The notes beneath the pieces were generated by a model that saw nothing but the letters and a program-made list of their open reading frames with translations, was not told the DNA's origin and did not search any database. Position numbers and translations under genes: made by a program. Of a DNA stretch of 64,000 nt, positions 51,418 to 60,752 are shown piece by piece. Each line of letters starts with the position of its first letter. Positions within the stretch are counted from its first letter, which is position 1. This DNA comes from Paraburkholderia hospita (GTDB lineage: Bacteria; Pseudomonadota; Gammaproteobacteria; Burkholderiales; Burkholderiaceae), in the NCBI RefSeq assembly GCF_002902965.1, contig NZ_CP026106.1, positions 2,480,001 through 2,544,000 of the forward strand. Direction: 5' to 3'.

Positions 51418-52764
51418 ATGCGCCATCTCGATGTTCAAAAGCTTTGCGATGAAGCCCGATTCAGTAAGTTCCACCTTCTGCTGCTCCTGTGGTGCGCGCT
51501 CATCATCATCTTCGATGGATACGATCTCGCGGTCGTCGGCATTGCGTTGCCATCGATCATGCGCGACATGAACGTCGCGCCGACAAGTGCCGGCTTCATG
51601 GTGAGTTCGGCCTTGCTCGGCATGATGATCGGCGCCGTGTTTCTCGGCACTATCGCGGACCGCATAGGTCGCGTTCCCGCGATCGTCATTTGCCTGTTGC
51701 TCTTTAGCATCTTCACTGCGGCGGCGGGCTTGACGGGCGATCCAGTGACGTTCGGCATTGCGCGATTCCTCGCGGGCCTTGGAATCGGCGGCGTCATGCC
51801 GAACGTGGTTGCGCAGATGACGGAATACTCGCCACGCAAAATCCGCAACACGATGGTCACGTTGATGTTCAGCGGCTATTCCATCGGCGGAATGCTTGCG
51901 GCGCTCGTCGGGAAAGCGATGATCGAACGTTACGGCTGGCAATCCGTGTTTCTCGCCGCAGGCATTCCCGCGTTGCTTGCGCCGGTCATCTGGAAGCTAA
52001 TGCCAGAGTCCCTGGCCTTCTTGGTACGCAACCAGCGCGAGGCCAGGCTGAAGCAGATTCTTCCGAAAATCGACCCGGCCTACGTCCCTCAGCAAGCCGA
52101 TCACTTCACGCTGCACGAGAAGGGCACGGAAACCGGCTCTCCCATCAAACAACTCTTCGCCGATGGCCGCGGCTCCAGCACCGTGATGCTTTGGATCGCC
52201 TTCTTCATGTGTCTCTTCATGGTCTACGCGTTGAGTTCGTGGCTGACCAAGCTGATGGCAAGCGCGGGCTATAGCCTCGGCTCTGCGCTCACGTTTGTCC
52301 TCGTTCTCAACTTCGGGGCGATGATTGGCGCAATCGGCGGCGGATGGCTCGCAGACCGCTTCAACATCAAGCACGTGCTAATCGTGATGTATGGACTGGC
52401 GGCGGTTTCCATCAGTTTGCTGGGAGTCAAGGTTCCCGTCGAAGCGTTGTACTTTCTCGTTGGGTTGGCCGGAGCGTCGACGATCGGCACGCAAATCGTC
52501 ACATACGCGTTCGCTGGCCAGTTCTATCCGACCGCGGCGCGGTCGACGGGTATCGGCTGGGCGTCGGGCGTCGGACGAAGCGGTGCAATTCTGGCGCCGA
52601 TCGTGATTGGATTCCTTGTGAGTCAGTCGCTTCCGCTGCAGCAGAATTTCATCGCAATTGCGATTCCTGGGGCCATCGCGATGCTCGCGGTGTGCCTCAT
52701 CAATGTGAGGCGTGCGCCGCCAGACGGCGCGATGTCCTCCGTCCCTGAAGTCGACCCCATTTAA
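51418..52764 (+). CDS. MFS permease of the aromatic acid:H+ symporter (AAHS) family
   Basis: 448 residues from ATG 51418, with AAAGGAG 7 nt upstream. The AAHS signature DGYDLAVVGIALPSIM (residues about 35-50, key Asp in helix 1) and DRIGRV between helices 2 and 3 are clear, as is RFLAGLGIGGVMPNVVAQMTEY. Twelve helices are present. PcaK, BenK and MhbT-type carriers import benzoate, 4-hydroxybenzoate or protocatechuate. It is the start of a small disrupted cluster: an amidase C-terminus and an IS6-type remnant follow. Its closeness to the ben-cat genes (3 kb) suggests an aromatic acid substrate, by inference. Confidence 0.9.
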   Translation: MRHLDVQKLCDEARFSKFHLLLLLWCALIIIFDGYDLAVVGIALPSIMRDMNVAPTSAGFMVSSALLGMMIGAVFLGTIADRIGRVPAIVICLLLFSIFTAAAGLTGDPVTFGIARFLAGLGIGGVMPNVVAQMTEYSPRKIRNTMVTLMFSGYSIGGMLAALVGKAMIERYGWQSVFLAAGIPALLAPVIWKLMPESLAFLVRNQREARLKQILPKIDPAYVPQQADHFTLHEKGTETGSPIKQLFADGRGSSTVMLWIAFFMCLFMVYALSSWLTKLMASAGYSLGSALTFVLVLNFGAMIGAIGGGWLADRFNIKHVLIVMYGLAAVSISLLGVKVPVEALYFLVGLAGASTIGTQIVTYAFAGQFYPTAARSTGIGWASGVGRSGAILAPIVIGFLVSQSLPLQQNFIAIAIPGAIAMLAVCLINVRRAPPDGAMSSVPEVDPI

Positions 52765-52898
52765 TCGCGACACTACGCACGATTGCGCTCTCAGCCTGCT
52801 CTGCACGCTGAGAGCGCCTTGCTTTCGCGGCGACCTCTCGCCGCTCTTCGTACTCAAAAGCGGCTGAATGGCCAACGCGGAATCACCAGCGCAAGGCG

Positions 52899-53228
52899 GT
52901 GCGGACCTCACTAAAACGACTGTTTGTCGACGTGGTCATCTCTCCAACGACCACGGTATCGCCATTCCCTTGGCGAGAGCTCCACCCGTCGATTGTCGAG
53001 GGCAAACCACAGGACAACTACTATCGCTGGCCAGCGCTCACCTACGTTGTCACGCTCACGAGCCATCCCGCGTTGTCTCTACCGTGTGGTATCGACAATG
53101 AGGGCATGCCGTTCGACTTACAGATCATCGGACCATTTCGCGGAGATTTAGCGACGCTTGCTATCGCCCGCGCACTCGAACGAGTCTTCAACACTCCCCG
53201 ACTTTACGCCGGCCACGTCCTGATTTAA
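52899..53228 (+). pseudogene. C-terminal fragment of an amidase-signature enzyme
   Basis: The frame reads VDVVISPTTTVSPFPWREL, then LTYVVTLTSHPALSLPCGID and FDLQIIGPFRGDLATLAIAR, closely like the last quarter of GatA/amidase-family proteins (about 470 residues). The catalytic Lys-Ser-Ser triad and the whole N-terminal three quarters are missing, and the fragment begins without a good start. It is thus a remnant cut before the permease end. Possibly it was once an aryl-amide hydrolase paired with the aromatic-acid permease upstream. Confidence 0.75.
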
Positions 53229-53407
53229 CGCTGCTTGAACAACCAGATACCGCGCTGAAATCAAATGTCGGCGCGCCACCTGACTTCGACCCATTTGGTG
53301 GCGAGTCTACCCGTTGATCGACGCCATAACGATCGGCAAACGGATCGATGCTGTCGCAATAAGACGGTGCATTGTGATCCGAGCGAACTCAACGAATGAC
53401 ATGATTG

Positions 53408-54099
53408 ATGAAGAAGACCCTGACTCCAGCCGTGGCCCGCGTATTTAAACGCCTGCACTACCCGCTTGGAGTAACGTTGGTGTACGTGCAGTAGTACGTG
53501 GCCTACGGGCTGAGTGTGCGAAATCTGGAAGAGATGATGCTGAGCGCGGCATACAGGTCGATCATTCGACCGTGCATCGTTGGACCTTAAAACTGCTTCC
53601 GGTGCTGGAGAAGGCGGTCCGGCGTCACAATTGGCACGAGCTGGCGCGTTGATGAGACCCACATCAAGGTCAAGGGTCACTGGAAGTATTTATATCGCGC
53701 GGTTGACAAGGCCGGCCAGACGGTCGATTTCCTACTGCGTGCTCACCGTGACACGGCTTCAGCCCAGCGCTACTTCGAGAAGTCGATCGATCAGAACGGC
53801 GAGCCCGAGACCCTCACGATCGATAAAGTGGTGCGAATCTGCCCGCGCTCGGGGCCCTCAACGCGGAGCGCGACACACCGATCAAGATCCGCCAGAACAA
53901 GTATTTGAACAACATCATCGAACAGGACCATCGGGCTATCAAGCGCCGTACCCGGCCGATGCTCGGGTTAAAGACCTTTCGTTGTGCCCGCATTCTGCTG
54001 GGCGGCGTCGAGATCATGCACATGAATGCGAAGGGGCAGATGAAAGACAGTAGTAGCTGCCAAATCCCCGCCGAGCAGTTTTACTCGCTGCTCAAATAA
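53408..54099 (+). pseudogene. decayed IS6-family transposase
   Basis: Fragments in several frames match the DDE transposase of IS6/IS26-type elements: an N-terminal part (from ATG 53408, with TAG at 53492-53494), VDETHIKVKGHWKYLYRAVDKA (53650-53715), FLLRAHRDTASAQRYFEKSI, and a long C-terminal part with KYLNNIIEQDHRAIKRRTRPM then LGLKTFRCARILLGGVEIMH, to TAA 54097-54099. At least one stop codon and two frameshifts separate them, and part of the middle is lost. No terminal inverted repeats or target duplications could be identified. Inactive remnant. Confidence 0.8.
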
Positions 54100-54117
54100 G
54101 CAATCCAAATAATATCG

Positions 54118-54270
54118 CTATTCGCTCGAGCCGCCGTCTTTGTTGCGACAGAACCCAAAATCGTCCCGCCCAATCAACTCGTTGAGAAGGCGGCTCTTGC
54201 CGTGGTTGTATTTGCCGATGACGGAGACGAGAGGTTCGTTGTGTTCAAGCGGGATTGCCAGCCGCGCCAT
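54118..54270 (-). pseudogene. 50-residue stub of a dynamin-like or related GTPase
   Basis: ATG 54268-54270 to TAG 54118-54120 reads 50 residues centred on VIGKYNHGKSRLLNELIG, a complete P-loop (GxxxxGKS, residues 19-26) with the typical preceding beta strand LVSVIGKY and following helix. GTPases of this kind (dynamin-like, LeoA-like and similar) are hundreds of residues long, so this is only the G1 box. The frame ends just 18 bp after the end of the transposase remnant, consistent with truncation by that insertion. The rest of the gene is not found nearby. Confidence 0.6.
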
Positions 54271-54378
54271 GTCGTCTGTGCGACTCGTGAGTCAGGAAAC
54301 GACATCGCGTGTTGCTTGCTGATGGATTTCGCTGGACAATGGCCGGCTCCTTATATTGGCATGCGCCTGGTTCCCGCG

Positions 54379-54777
54379 TCACTCAGGCAGGACGGCTACG
54401 GCCTTGATTTCAACAATGTAACCGGCCGTTCCGCCAAGCATGTGGGCGCCCACTGCCGTCCAGGCTGGCAGCGGGTCCGTCGTAATATATCGGTCACGCA
54501 CTTCCATGAAGAGCGGAAGGTCGCGCATGTCGATGTGGAATGTGGTCAGGTCAACCACGTCGCTCATCGATGCACCTGCAGCAGCCAACACAAGCTTGAG
54601 GTTCTCGAAAGCCTGGACTATCTGCGCCTCGCGACCTTCAACTAGTTCCATGGCCGCGTTACGACCAATCTGACCAGATACGTAAAGAGTGCTGCCGACC
54701 TTGAGCGCAGGGGCGTACCGAATCTTTTCGTACACGGCTTCCATCCCGTCAGGGACGATGGCTTTACGTTCGCTCAC
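54379..54777 (-). CDS. RidA-family (YjgF/YER057c) protein at the end of the ben operon
   Basis: 132 residues. KVGSTLYVSGQIGRNA (residues about 25-40), AFENLKLVLAAAGASMSDVV and the RDLPLFMEVRDRYITTDPLPAWTAVG region with IVEIKAVAVLP are standard. The arginine used in imine/enamine hydrolysis by true RidA sits near residue 105 in the family; here the equivalent segment reads AGYIVEIKA without it, so the family's deaminase activity is uncertain. It lies 46 bp behind benD on the same strand and is probably cotranscribed. A member of a benzoate operon, it may clear a reactive intermediate. Confidence 0.85.
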   Translation of the reverse strand: MSERKAIVPDGMEAVYEKIRYAPALKVGSTLYVSGQIGRNAAMELVEGREAQIVQAFENLKLVLAAAGASMSDVVDLTTFHIDMRDLPLFMEVRDRYITTDPLPAWTAVGAHMLGGTAGYIVEIKAVAVLPE

Positions 54778-54823
54778 AGATTTGTCTCCTTGTATACGCC
54801 GAACGCGGGAAGCGTCGACAACG

Positions 54824-55600
54824 TCAGCCGTTATCTCCGCCGGCTACCGGCAACACAGTGCCGGTGATATAACCTGCCTCGTCCGAAGCGAGGAACAGAA
54901 TCGGCGCGGCCTGCTCGTCGATGCTGCCGTAGCGTTTCAAGAAGGTCGATTCAGTGACCTGCTTCACCGCTTCGCTCATCCAGACTTTTTCCTGTTCACT
55001 GTCGCCGGCCGTGTTGCGGGGGACACGTCGCGGAGGCGCATCGGTCCCACCTGGCGCGGTGGCAACCACCCTGATGTTGTGCTCCGCGTATTCCATCGCC
55101 AACGACTGCGTAATCGCGTTGACACCGCCCTTGGCCGCCGAATACGGTACGCGGCGGATGCCGCGAGTGGCATTCGAGGAGACGTTGACGATGGTCCCTC
55201 CCCCGCGCTTAAGCAGGTACGGCAACACTGCATGGCAAGCGTACAGCGTCGGCATGAGTGACCGACGGATCTCTGCATCAATCTGTGCGGGCTCGAACTC
55301 GGCGAAGGGACGCATGCGAATCGCGCCACCGACGCCATTGACCAGAATGTCGATGCCGCCGAACTTGCGTGCGGCAAAGTCCATCGCCGATGCGGCGCCT
55401 TCATAAGTCTCAAGGTCGGCGACAAACCCGGCTGTGTCCGCGCCTTCCGCTTCGGCGGCGACTTCTGACACGAAGTCAGCGCGGTCTACGAACAGTACCT
55501 TGCCGCCTTCTGCGGCTGCGCGAAGCGCTACCGCGCGACCAATGCCCTGCGCCGCACCCGTGACCACCATGACCTTGCCGGCAAATCGTTGCGTGCTCAT
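54824..55600 (-). CDS. benD: benzoate cis-diol dehydrogenase
   Basis: 258 residues. SDR motifs TGAAQGIG (residues 15-22), VNGVGG, NVSSNATRG and YSAAKGG are complete, with FVDRADF after the second strand suiting NAD+. It oxidises 1,6-dihydroxycyclohexa-2,4-diene-1-carboxylate, with loss of CO2, to catechol. The start overlaps the benC stop (ATGA at 55597-55600), placing it in the ben operon. Similarity to BenD is over the full length, including LFLASDEAGYITGTVLPVAGG. Confidence 0.94.
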   Translation of the reverse strand: MSTQRFAGKVMVVTGAAQGIGRAVALRAAAEGGKVLFVDRADFVSEVAAEAEGADTAGFVADLETYEGAASAMDFAARKFGGIDILVNGVGGAIRMRPFAEFEPAQIDAEIRRSLMPTLYACHAVLPYLLKRGGGTIVNVSSNATRGIRRVPYSAAKGGVNAITQSLAMEYAEHNIRVVATAPGGTDAPPRRVPRNTAGDSEQEKVWMSEAVKQVTESTFLKRYGSIDEQAAPILFLASDEAGYITGTVLPVAGGDNG

Positions 55601-56619
55601 ACGGTCCTCGGCGCTGCGTTCGGAGTGAACTTCTCGTAGTGAAAGCTGTTGGGCTTCATACCGTTATCGTCGAAATACTTACGCACGGCATCGACCATCG
55701 GTGGCGGCCCGCAGAGGTAAACGTCGACATCTCCCTCATTCAGGATCTCAGCTGGCATGTGCTGCGTCACCCAACCCTTGCGCGGATGATTCGACTCCGC
55801 ATCGGCTACAACCGTGTCATAGCTGAAGTTCGGCAACTTCGCCTTGTACGCTTCGATGGCATCAACCTGCACCAGGTCGAGGTCGCGGGTCACGCCATAA
55901 ATGAGGTGGACCGTCTGCTGCGAGTCGGCGCGCGCCAGCACTTCCAGCATCGACAGAAACGGAGCCAGACCCGTGCCGCCAGCGAGAAACAGCAAGGGCC
56001 GCTCGACGGTACGCAGATAGAAACTTCCGAGCGGTCCGACTAGCTCTACCTTGTTGCCTTGTTGTGCGGATTCGAGCCAGGTGCTCATCACGCCACCAGG
56101 AATCTTCTTGATCAGAAAACTGATTTTCGATTCGCCAGGTGCGGATGAGAACGAATATGAGCGATATTGACCGCTGCCGGGAACATCGATGTTGATGTAC
56201 TGGCCTGCCAGGAAAACGGGCGCAGCAGCATCCACGTCCAGTTCGAGAACAACAGCCGCATCGTTGTGCTGGTCGATCTTCGCCACGGTCGCGGCGAACC
56301 TGCTTTGCTCAGTCTTGCATACCGTGGAAGATGCCGGCACTGCAATCACACAGTCGCTTTGCGGCACCATCTGGCAGGTGAGTACGAGACCACTTTCCTT
56401 TTCATCCTCGGTCAGCGCATCTTCGATGTAGTCGTCGCCAAGGTCGTAGCTTCCGCTCTCGGCGCGGCACTTGCAGGTACCGCACACGCCGTCGGAGCAA
56501 TCCATCGGCAGGTTGATCCTGGCGCGAAAGGCGGCATCAAGCACCTTCTCGCCCGCCTTGCATGTGACAAAGCGGGTCACGCCGTCTTCAAAATTCAGTG
56601 CAATGTTGTAGCTGGACAT
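55597..56619 (-). CDS. benC: benzoate 1,2-dioxygenase reductase component
   Basis: 340 residues from ATG 56617-56619, with GGAGGCAAG just upstream; an in-frame start at 56646 is not used. The N-terminal plant-type 2Fe-2S domain has its cysteines at 41, 46, 49 and 82 (CSDGVCGTCKC, then VLTCQMVP). The FAD domain motif is YRSYSFSSAPGES and the NAD domain has LLFLAGGTGLAPFLSML. It moves electrons from NADH to BenAB. Gap to benB is 39 bp; its stop overlaps the benD start. Confidence 0.95.
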   Translation of the reverse strand: MSSYNIALNFEDGVTRFVTCKAGEKVLDAAFRARINLPMDCSDGVCGTCKCRAESGSYDLGDDYIEDALTEDEKESGLVLTCQMVPQSDCVIAVPASSTVCKTEQSRFAATVAKIDQHNDAAVVLELDVDAAAPVFLAGQYINIDVPGSGQYRSYSFSSAPGESKISFLIKKIPGGVMSTWLESAQQGNKVELVGPLGSFYLRTVERPLLFLAGGTGLAPFLSMLEVLARADSQQTVHLIYGVTRDLDLVQVDAIEAYKAKLPNFSYDTVVADAESNHPRKGWVTQHMPAEILNEGDVDVYLCGPPPMVDAVRKYFDDNGMKPNSFHYEKFTPNAAPRTV

Positions 56620-56658
56620 CTTGCCTCCTGTACTTCTGATTTCCACTGACGCTCGACA

Positions 56659-57147
56659 TCAAACGTGATAAACGTCGAGCACCTGGCGGATGTAGTCGTC
56701 CTTCAACACAATGCGCTTGTAGGAAATCAATAGTTCATCATTGACTTTGCGCAGAGTGACAAACATCGTGCCGAAAAACTGGTCGGTGGTTTTGTAGCGA
56801 TGGCTGAGCGTGTTGAAGTTGTAGCGCACGTCTACTTCGTTCTCGCGCTCGGCCAGCACTTCTACGTTCGTCACGTTGTGACTGGTGCGTGGTTCAGGCA
56901 TCGAAGCACTACTGCGCTCTGTCTTGATGCGGAACACCCGGTCTTCAAGGCCGCCACGGTCCGGGTAGTACATAAGCGAGATCTGGCTTTCGTGGTCGTC
57001 GGTGAGCTGGTCGTCGTCATCCCACGCGGGCATCCAGTACGTGACGTCCTCGGCATAGCACGCAAGCCAGTCTTCCCACTGCCGGTCATCGAGCAGGCGC
57101 GCTTCGCGGTACAGCGCGGCACAGATTTTCTGGTAGTCGAAGCTCAT
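56659..57147 (-). CDS. benB: benzoate 1,2-dioxygenase small (beta) subunit
   Basis: 162 residues from ATG 57145-57147, which overlaps the benA stop as ATGA; a longer in-frame start at 57216 would run into benA and is rejected. The cone-shaped beta-subunit fold is recognised by [40 protein letters not shown] and [20 protein letters not shown]. It has a structural role in the alpha3beta3 hexamer. Third gene of the ben operon. Confidence 0.94.
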   Translation of the reverse strand: MSFDYQKICAALYREARLLDDRQWEDWLACYAEDVTYWMPAWDDDDQLTDDHESQISLMYYPDRGGLEDRVFRIKTERSSASMPEPRTSHNVTNVEVLAERENEVDVRYNFNTLSHRYKTTDQFFGTMFVTLRKVNDELLISYKRIVLKDDYIRQVLDVYHV

Positions 57148-58502
57148 GCCAGTGCCTCCCCTTGTTCCTTTTTGAGCGCGTCCCGCATCACATGCACCCA
57201 GTATTCGTGCTGACACACAAAGAGCCCCTCGTCTTCGCTACGCTCGCCTGAGATGAGCGGCTTCAGTCCCATATTTTTGGCGTTGGCGTCAGCCCCCTCG
57301 ACCCACAGCGGCGCCCCACGCGAAAGGTCGTTCCACAGCGCAGTGGTGCCGGCATAGCCTGCCTGGCAAGCGCGGAACTCTTCAAGGTCATCTGCCGTGC
57401 CCATTCCGGAGACGTTGAAGAAATCTTCGTATTGCCGGACGCGGGTAGCCCGGTCGGTCGCGCTTTCGCCCTTAGGGGCAAAGCAGAAGATGCTGACTTC
57501 AGTCTTGTCTACGCTGATCGGACGTACCACGCGAATCTGAGTACTGAACTGGTCCATCAGGAACACGTTCGGATACAGGCACAGGTTTCTAGTCTGGTTG
57601 ACGATAAAATCCGCCTTGACTTCGCCCACGCGTGCCTTGATTTCATCGCGGTGTTGATAGACCGGGCGCACTTCGGGATTCATGGTCTTGGTCCACAGCA
57701 GGATGTGGCCGTGGTCGAATCCGTACACGCCGGCCACCGACTTGCTCCAGCTGTTCGCGTCTACCGCCTTGGTGCCCTCTACCTTGCGACGGTCCATCGT
57801 CGCGGCATAGTTCCAGTGGACGGTGCTCACGTGATAGCCGTCGCAACCGTTCTCCATCTGCATCTTCCAGTTGCCGTCGTAGATGTACGAGGAGTTGCCT
57901 CGCAACACTTCCAGCCCGTTTGCGGCCTGGTCGACAATCTGGTCGATGATGACCTTCGTCTCGCCCAGGTACTCCTCCAGTGGAATGACGTCCGCGTTGA
58001 GGCTGCCAAACAGGAAGCCGCGATAGCTCTGGAAGCGTGCAACTTTCTTCAGATCGTGCGAGCCGTTGGTATTGAATTGCACCGGGTATTCGGTGGTCTT
58101 CACGTCTTTCACTTTCAGCAGCTTGCCGGTGTTGGCGAAGCTCCAGCCGTGGAAAGGACAGGTGAAGGTGCCTTTGTTGCCGTGTTTTTTCCGGCACAGC
58201 ATCGCGCCTTTGTGCGCACAGGCGTTAATGACCGCGTGGAGCTCGCCGCTCTTGTCGCGAGTGATAACCACGGGCTGACGCCCAATCCAGGTCGTGTAGT
58301 AATCGTTGTTTTCGGGAATCTGGCTTTCATGCGCCAGATATATCCAGTTGCTCTCGAAGATGTGTTTCATCTCGAGCTCAAACAAATCGGGGTTGGTGAA
58401 GATGTCGCGGCGGCAACGGAATACTCCGTTTTCCTTGTCGTCCTGAACCGCAGTGTGCAGCAGTTCATCCAGCTGCGTGGCTTTGTTGAGAATGGCAGAC
58501 AT
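57144..58502 (-). CDS. benA: benzoate 1,2-dioxygenase large (alpha) subunit
   Basis: 452 residues from ATG 58500-58502. Rieske cluster ligands are Cys95-x-His97 and Cys115-xx-His118 (CAHKGAM, CPFHGW). The mononuclear iron site is GYHVSTVH (His224, His229). It dihydroxylates benzoate to the cis-diol using O2 and electrons from BenC. The gap to the preceding catA is 112 bp, longer than elsewhere in this operon, so a second promoter or just a leader is possible. An in-frame extension to 58667 would overlap catA and is not used. Confidence 0.95.
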   Translation of the reverse strand: MSAILNKATQLDELLHTAVQDDKENGVFRCRRDIFTNPDLFELEMKHIFESNWIYLAHESQIPENNDYYTTWIGRQPVVITRDKSGELHAVINACAHKGAMLCRKKHGNKGTFTCPFHGWSFANTGKLLKVKDVKTTEYPVQFNTNGSHDLKKVARFQSYRGFLFGSLNADVIPLEEYLGETKVIIDQIVDQAANGLEVLRGNSSYIYDGNWKMQMENGCDGYHVSTVHWNYAATMDRRKVEGTKAVDANSWSKSVAGVYGFDHGHILLWTKTMNPEVRPVYQHRDEIKARVGEVKADFIVNQTRNLCLYPNVFLMDQFSTQIRVVRPISVDKTEVSIFCFAPKGESATDRATRVRQYEDFFNVSGMGTADDLEEFRACQAGYAGTTALWNDLSRGAPLWVEGADANAKNMGLKPLISGERSEDEGLFVCQHEYWVHVMRDALKKEQGEALA

Positions 58503-58614
58503 GTGTACTCTCCTACGCGTGCTTGAAGCTATGAAGCACGCGCATCGGTGTCGAAAGATTCTTGAGGAGAATTGAGCGGCAGCAGCGGTACGAGGTAGCA
58601 GCCGCGCGAAACGG

Positions 58615-59550
58615 TTACGCCGTGACAGACGCGCGCAGACGACTGACGAGCTGGTTATCCTTTCCATGAACCAGCGGAGTCAACTCGATGTTGAACTCGA
58701 TTTCCTTGTACGTGTCGGCCTTCATGCCCAGAGCCGTGCCGCCCGTCTTCTCGATCACGTGGGGAATCAGGTCTTCACGGGTGGCGTAGGCGAAGTCGTC
58801 CCAAATCAACGGGTCGCCCTCGATGTTGATTTGTGTCGTCAGCTTGCGGTACTTGTCGGTGGTAACAAAAAAGTGAACATGCGCCGGACGGTTGCCGTGA
58901 CGTTCGAGCACATTCAACAACTGCTGGGTCGCGCCATGTGGCGGGCAACCGTAACCCACCGGCATGAGTGTGCGGAACTCGTACTTACCGTGGGCGTCAG
59001 TGCTGACGGCACCGCGCAGGTTGAACTCGCTCTGCGCGCCAGTCGGGTCGAAGTGCGAATAGAAGCCCTTCGAGTTGGCGTGCCAGCACTCGACCAGGGC
59101 ATTTGCGACGGGCTTGCCATCCGGGCCGGTCACCGTGCCGCGGATGACCAGCGGGCCCGCGTCATCGTCCGGATTGACGTCGATCTTCGATACGCCGTCG
59201 CGCACTGGCGCACCCGCAACATACAGCGGACCTTCGATGGTACGCGGCGTGCCACCCGTGATTTCTGCCGCCTTGTCCTCGGCGTCCATGCGAATGTCGA
59301 GGAATTTCTCCAGACCGAGACCAGCAGCAAGCAGCGCAGCTTCGCCATCCTGGCCAAGCTTGTTGAAGTAGTGGACGCCGGCCCAGATTTCGTCGGGCGT
59401 CATGTCGAGGTCGTCGATGGCCTTGAACAGGTCGCCCAAAAGGCGATTGACAATCTGCTTTGCGCGAGCACTGCCGTCCTCGCTACCCATGTTGGCGGCC
59501 GCCTTCAGCAGGTCCTGCACTTCCTTCGTATCGAACACTTTGACGCTCAT
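58615..59550 (-). CDS. catA: catechol 1,2-dioxygenase
   Basis: 311 residues from ATG 59548-59550, with AGGAG 6 nt upstream. Iron ligands sit exactly at the numbers of the Acinetobacter enzyme: Tyr164 (GFYSHFD), Tyr200 (MPVGY), His224 and His226 (PAHVHF). The N-terminal helical linker domain is complete. Intradiol cleavage of catechol to cis,cis-muconate. It is the first gene of the minus-strand catA-benABCD-ridA unit and diverges from the LysR gene at 59724. Unusually, the ring-cleavage gene precedes the ben genes in the same transcript direction. Confidence 0.96.
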   Translation of the reverse strand: MSVKVFDTKEVQDLLKAAANMGSEDGSARAKQIVNRLLGDLFKAIDDLDMTPDEIWAGVHYFNKLGQDGEAALLAAGLGLEKFLDIRMDAEDKAAEITGGTPRTIEGPLYVAGAPVRDGVSKIDVNPDDDAGPLVIRGTVTGPDGKPVANALVECWHANSKGFYSHFDPTGAQSEFNLRGAVSTDAHGKYEFRTLMPVGYGCPPHGATQQLLNVLERHGNRPAHVHFFVTTDKYRKLTTQINIEGDPLIWDDFAYATREDLIPHVIEKTGGTALGMKADTYKEIEFNIELTPLVHGKDNQLVSRLRASVTA

Positions 59551-59610
59551 GTCTGCTCCTGAATCTCTATTTTTGCTGGGGTAAACCCTTCGTTTAGCGC
59601 CCGCCTGAAT

Positions 59611-59625
59611 ATGCCTGAGAGGTAT
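59611..59625. promoter_or_regulatory. BenM/CatM-type site upstream of catA
   Basis: ATGC-N7-GTAT at 59611-59625, one base from the ATAC-N7-GTAT consensus, with T-N11-A spacing, 61 bp upstream of catA and 99 bp upstream of the divergent LysR gene. A perfect copy is at 60656-60670, so the same regulator probably serves both transcripts. Read from sequence; binding not shown. Confidence 0.6.
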
Positions 59626-59723
59626 AATGGGTGCTGAAACAGAGTGTGAATGCAGAATAATGGACGCCGGAAGGCCTCGTCCAACACTGATTTAGTATCG
59701 GTCTATATCCACGAGGTATTGAA

Positions 59724-60647
59724 ATGGAACTGCGGCATCTTCGCTATTTTGTCGCTGTGGCCGAGGAACGCAATTTCACACGCGCGGCGAAGCGACTCAA
59801 TATGGCCCAACCGCCGTTGAGCCGTCAGATACAGCAACTTGAAGAGCTGCTTCAGGTACAGCTATTCCAGCGCGACTCACGCCCGTTGCAGTTAACGGAG
59901 ACGGGCAAGTTCTTTTACGCTCATGCCCTCCAGTTGCTGGCTCAGACGTCCGATCTCGAATCCATGACGAGACGCGTAGGCAACATTGAGCGCAGCCTCT
60001 CTATAGGTTTCGTTGGCTCGACCTTGTACGGAATGCTGCCCAAAATCATCCGGCGATTCCGCGACGAGAACACCACAGTCGAACTCAGCCTCCACGAGAT
60101 GTCGACGATGGACCAGATCAGAGCGCTGAAAAGCGGTCAAATCGATGTCGGGTTCGGCCGCATTCGGCATGAGGAAGCAAACATCCGTCGGGTGATTCTT
60201 CGCGAAGAGAAGATGATTGTTGCACTCCCGGAGGGCCATCCACTCTCACTGGTCAAGCCCATCCTCGCTCTCAGCGACCTGGTCAACGAGACCCTGATTA
60301 TTTTCCCTAAGGCCCCGCGACCCAGTTATGCGGACCAAGTACTGTCGGCATTCAAGGACCGCGGTCTCAAGCCTCGCCGGATATACGAAGTACGAGAATT
60401 GCAGATTGCTCTAGGCCTCGTGGCGGCGGGCGAAGGAATTTCCGTCGTTCCGAGTAGCGTTTACGGTCTGAAGCGAGACGATGTGAGCTACAAGGAACTT
60501 GACGACCCGACTTTGGTTTCGCCAATCATCATGAGCATGCGTGCGCTCGACGAGTCGCGCGACATTCGGGAAATGCTCGAACTCATCTATCGGCTGTATG
60601 AGGAGGAAGGCATCCCCTATGCAGCCCGCAACGATTTCGGCCGGTGA
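59724..60647 (+). CDS. LysR-family regulator of benzoate/catechol genes (CatR/BenM/CatM type)
   Basis: 307 residues from ATG 59724, preceded by GAGG. The HTH is MELRHLRYFVAVAEERNFTR with AKRLNMAQPPLSRQIQQLEE, almost the family consensus of CatM/BenM/CatR. The effector domain starts LSIGFVGSTLYGMLPKIIRR, which in BenM/CatM binds cis,cis-muconate (and benzoate in BenM). It lies between the divergent catA-ben and catBC-benE transcripts, each with an ATAC-N7-GTAT-type site in its promoter. Which of benzoate or muconate is sensed cannot be told. Confidence 0.92.
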   Translation: MELRHLRYFVAVAEERNFTRAAKRLNMAQPPLSRQIQQLEELLQVQLFQRDSRPLQLTETGKFFYAHALQLLAQTSDLESMTRRVGNIERSLSIGFVGSTLYGMLPKIIRRFRDENTTVELSLHEMSTMDQIRALKSGQIDVGFGRIRHEEANIRRVILREEKMIVALPEGHPLSLVKPILALSDLVNETLIIFPKAPRPSYADQVLSAFKDRGLKPRRIYEVRELQIALGLVAAGEGISVVPSSVYGLKRDDVSYKELDDPTLVSPIIMSMRALDESRDIREMLELIYRLYEEEGIPYAARNDFGR

Positions 60648-60655
60648 CACACGCC

Positions 60656-60670
60656 ATACCTCGAGGGTAT
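60656..60670. promoter_or_regulatory. perfect BenM/CatM-type site upstream of catB
   Basis: ATACCTCGAGGGTAT is an exact ATAC-N7-GTAT, 9 bp after the stop of the LysR gene and 82 bp before the catB start. It is nearly symmetrical around CTCGAG. This marks catBC-benE as a separately regulated transcript under the LysR protein. Confidence 0.75.
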
Positions 60671-60752
60671 GGCACTAGACGTCGATGGTGTTGGACATGC
60701 GGTTGCTGAGCACGCAATACTTCAGCAACCCTTCAACTCCAACATTCCAGGT

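Noticed and set aside
53230..54120. intact IS6 element with terminal repeats
   Set aside because: The transposase frame is broken by a stop and shifts, and no matching terminal inverted repeats or 8-bp target duplication could be found.
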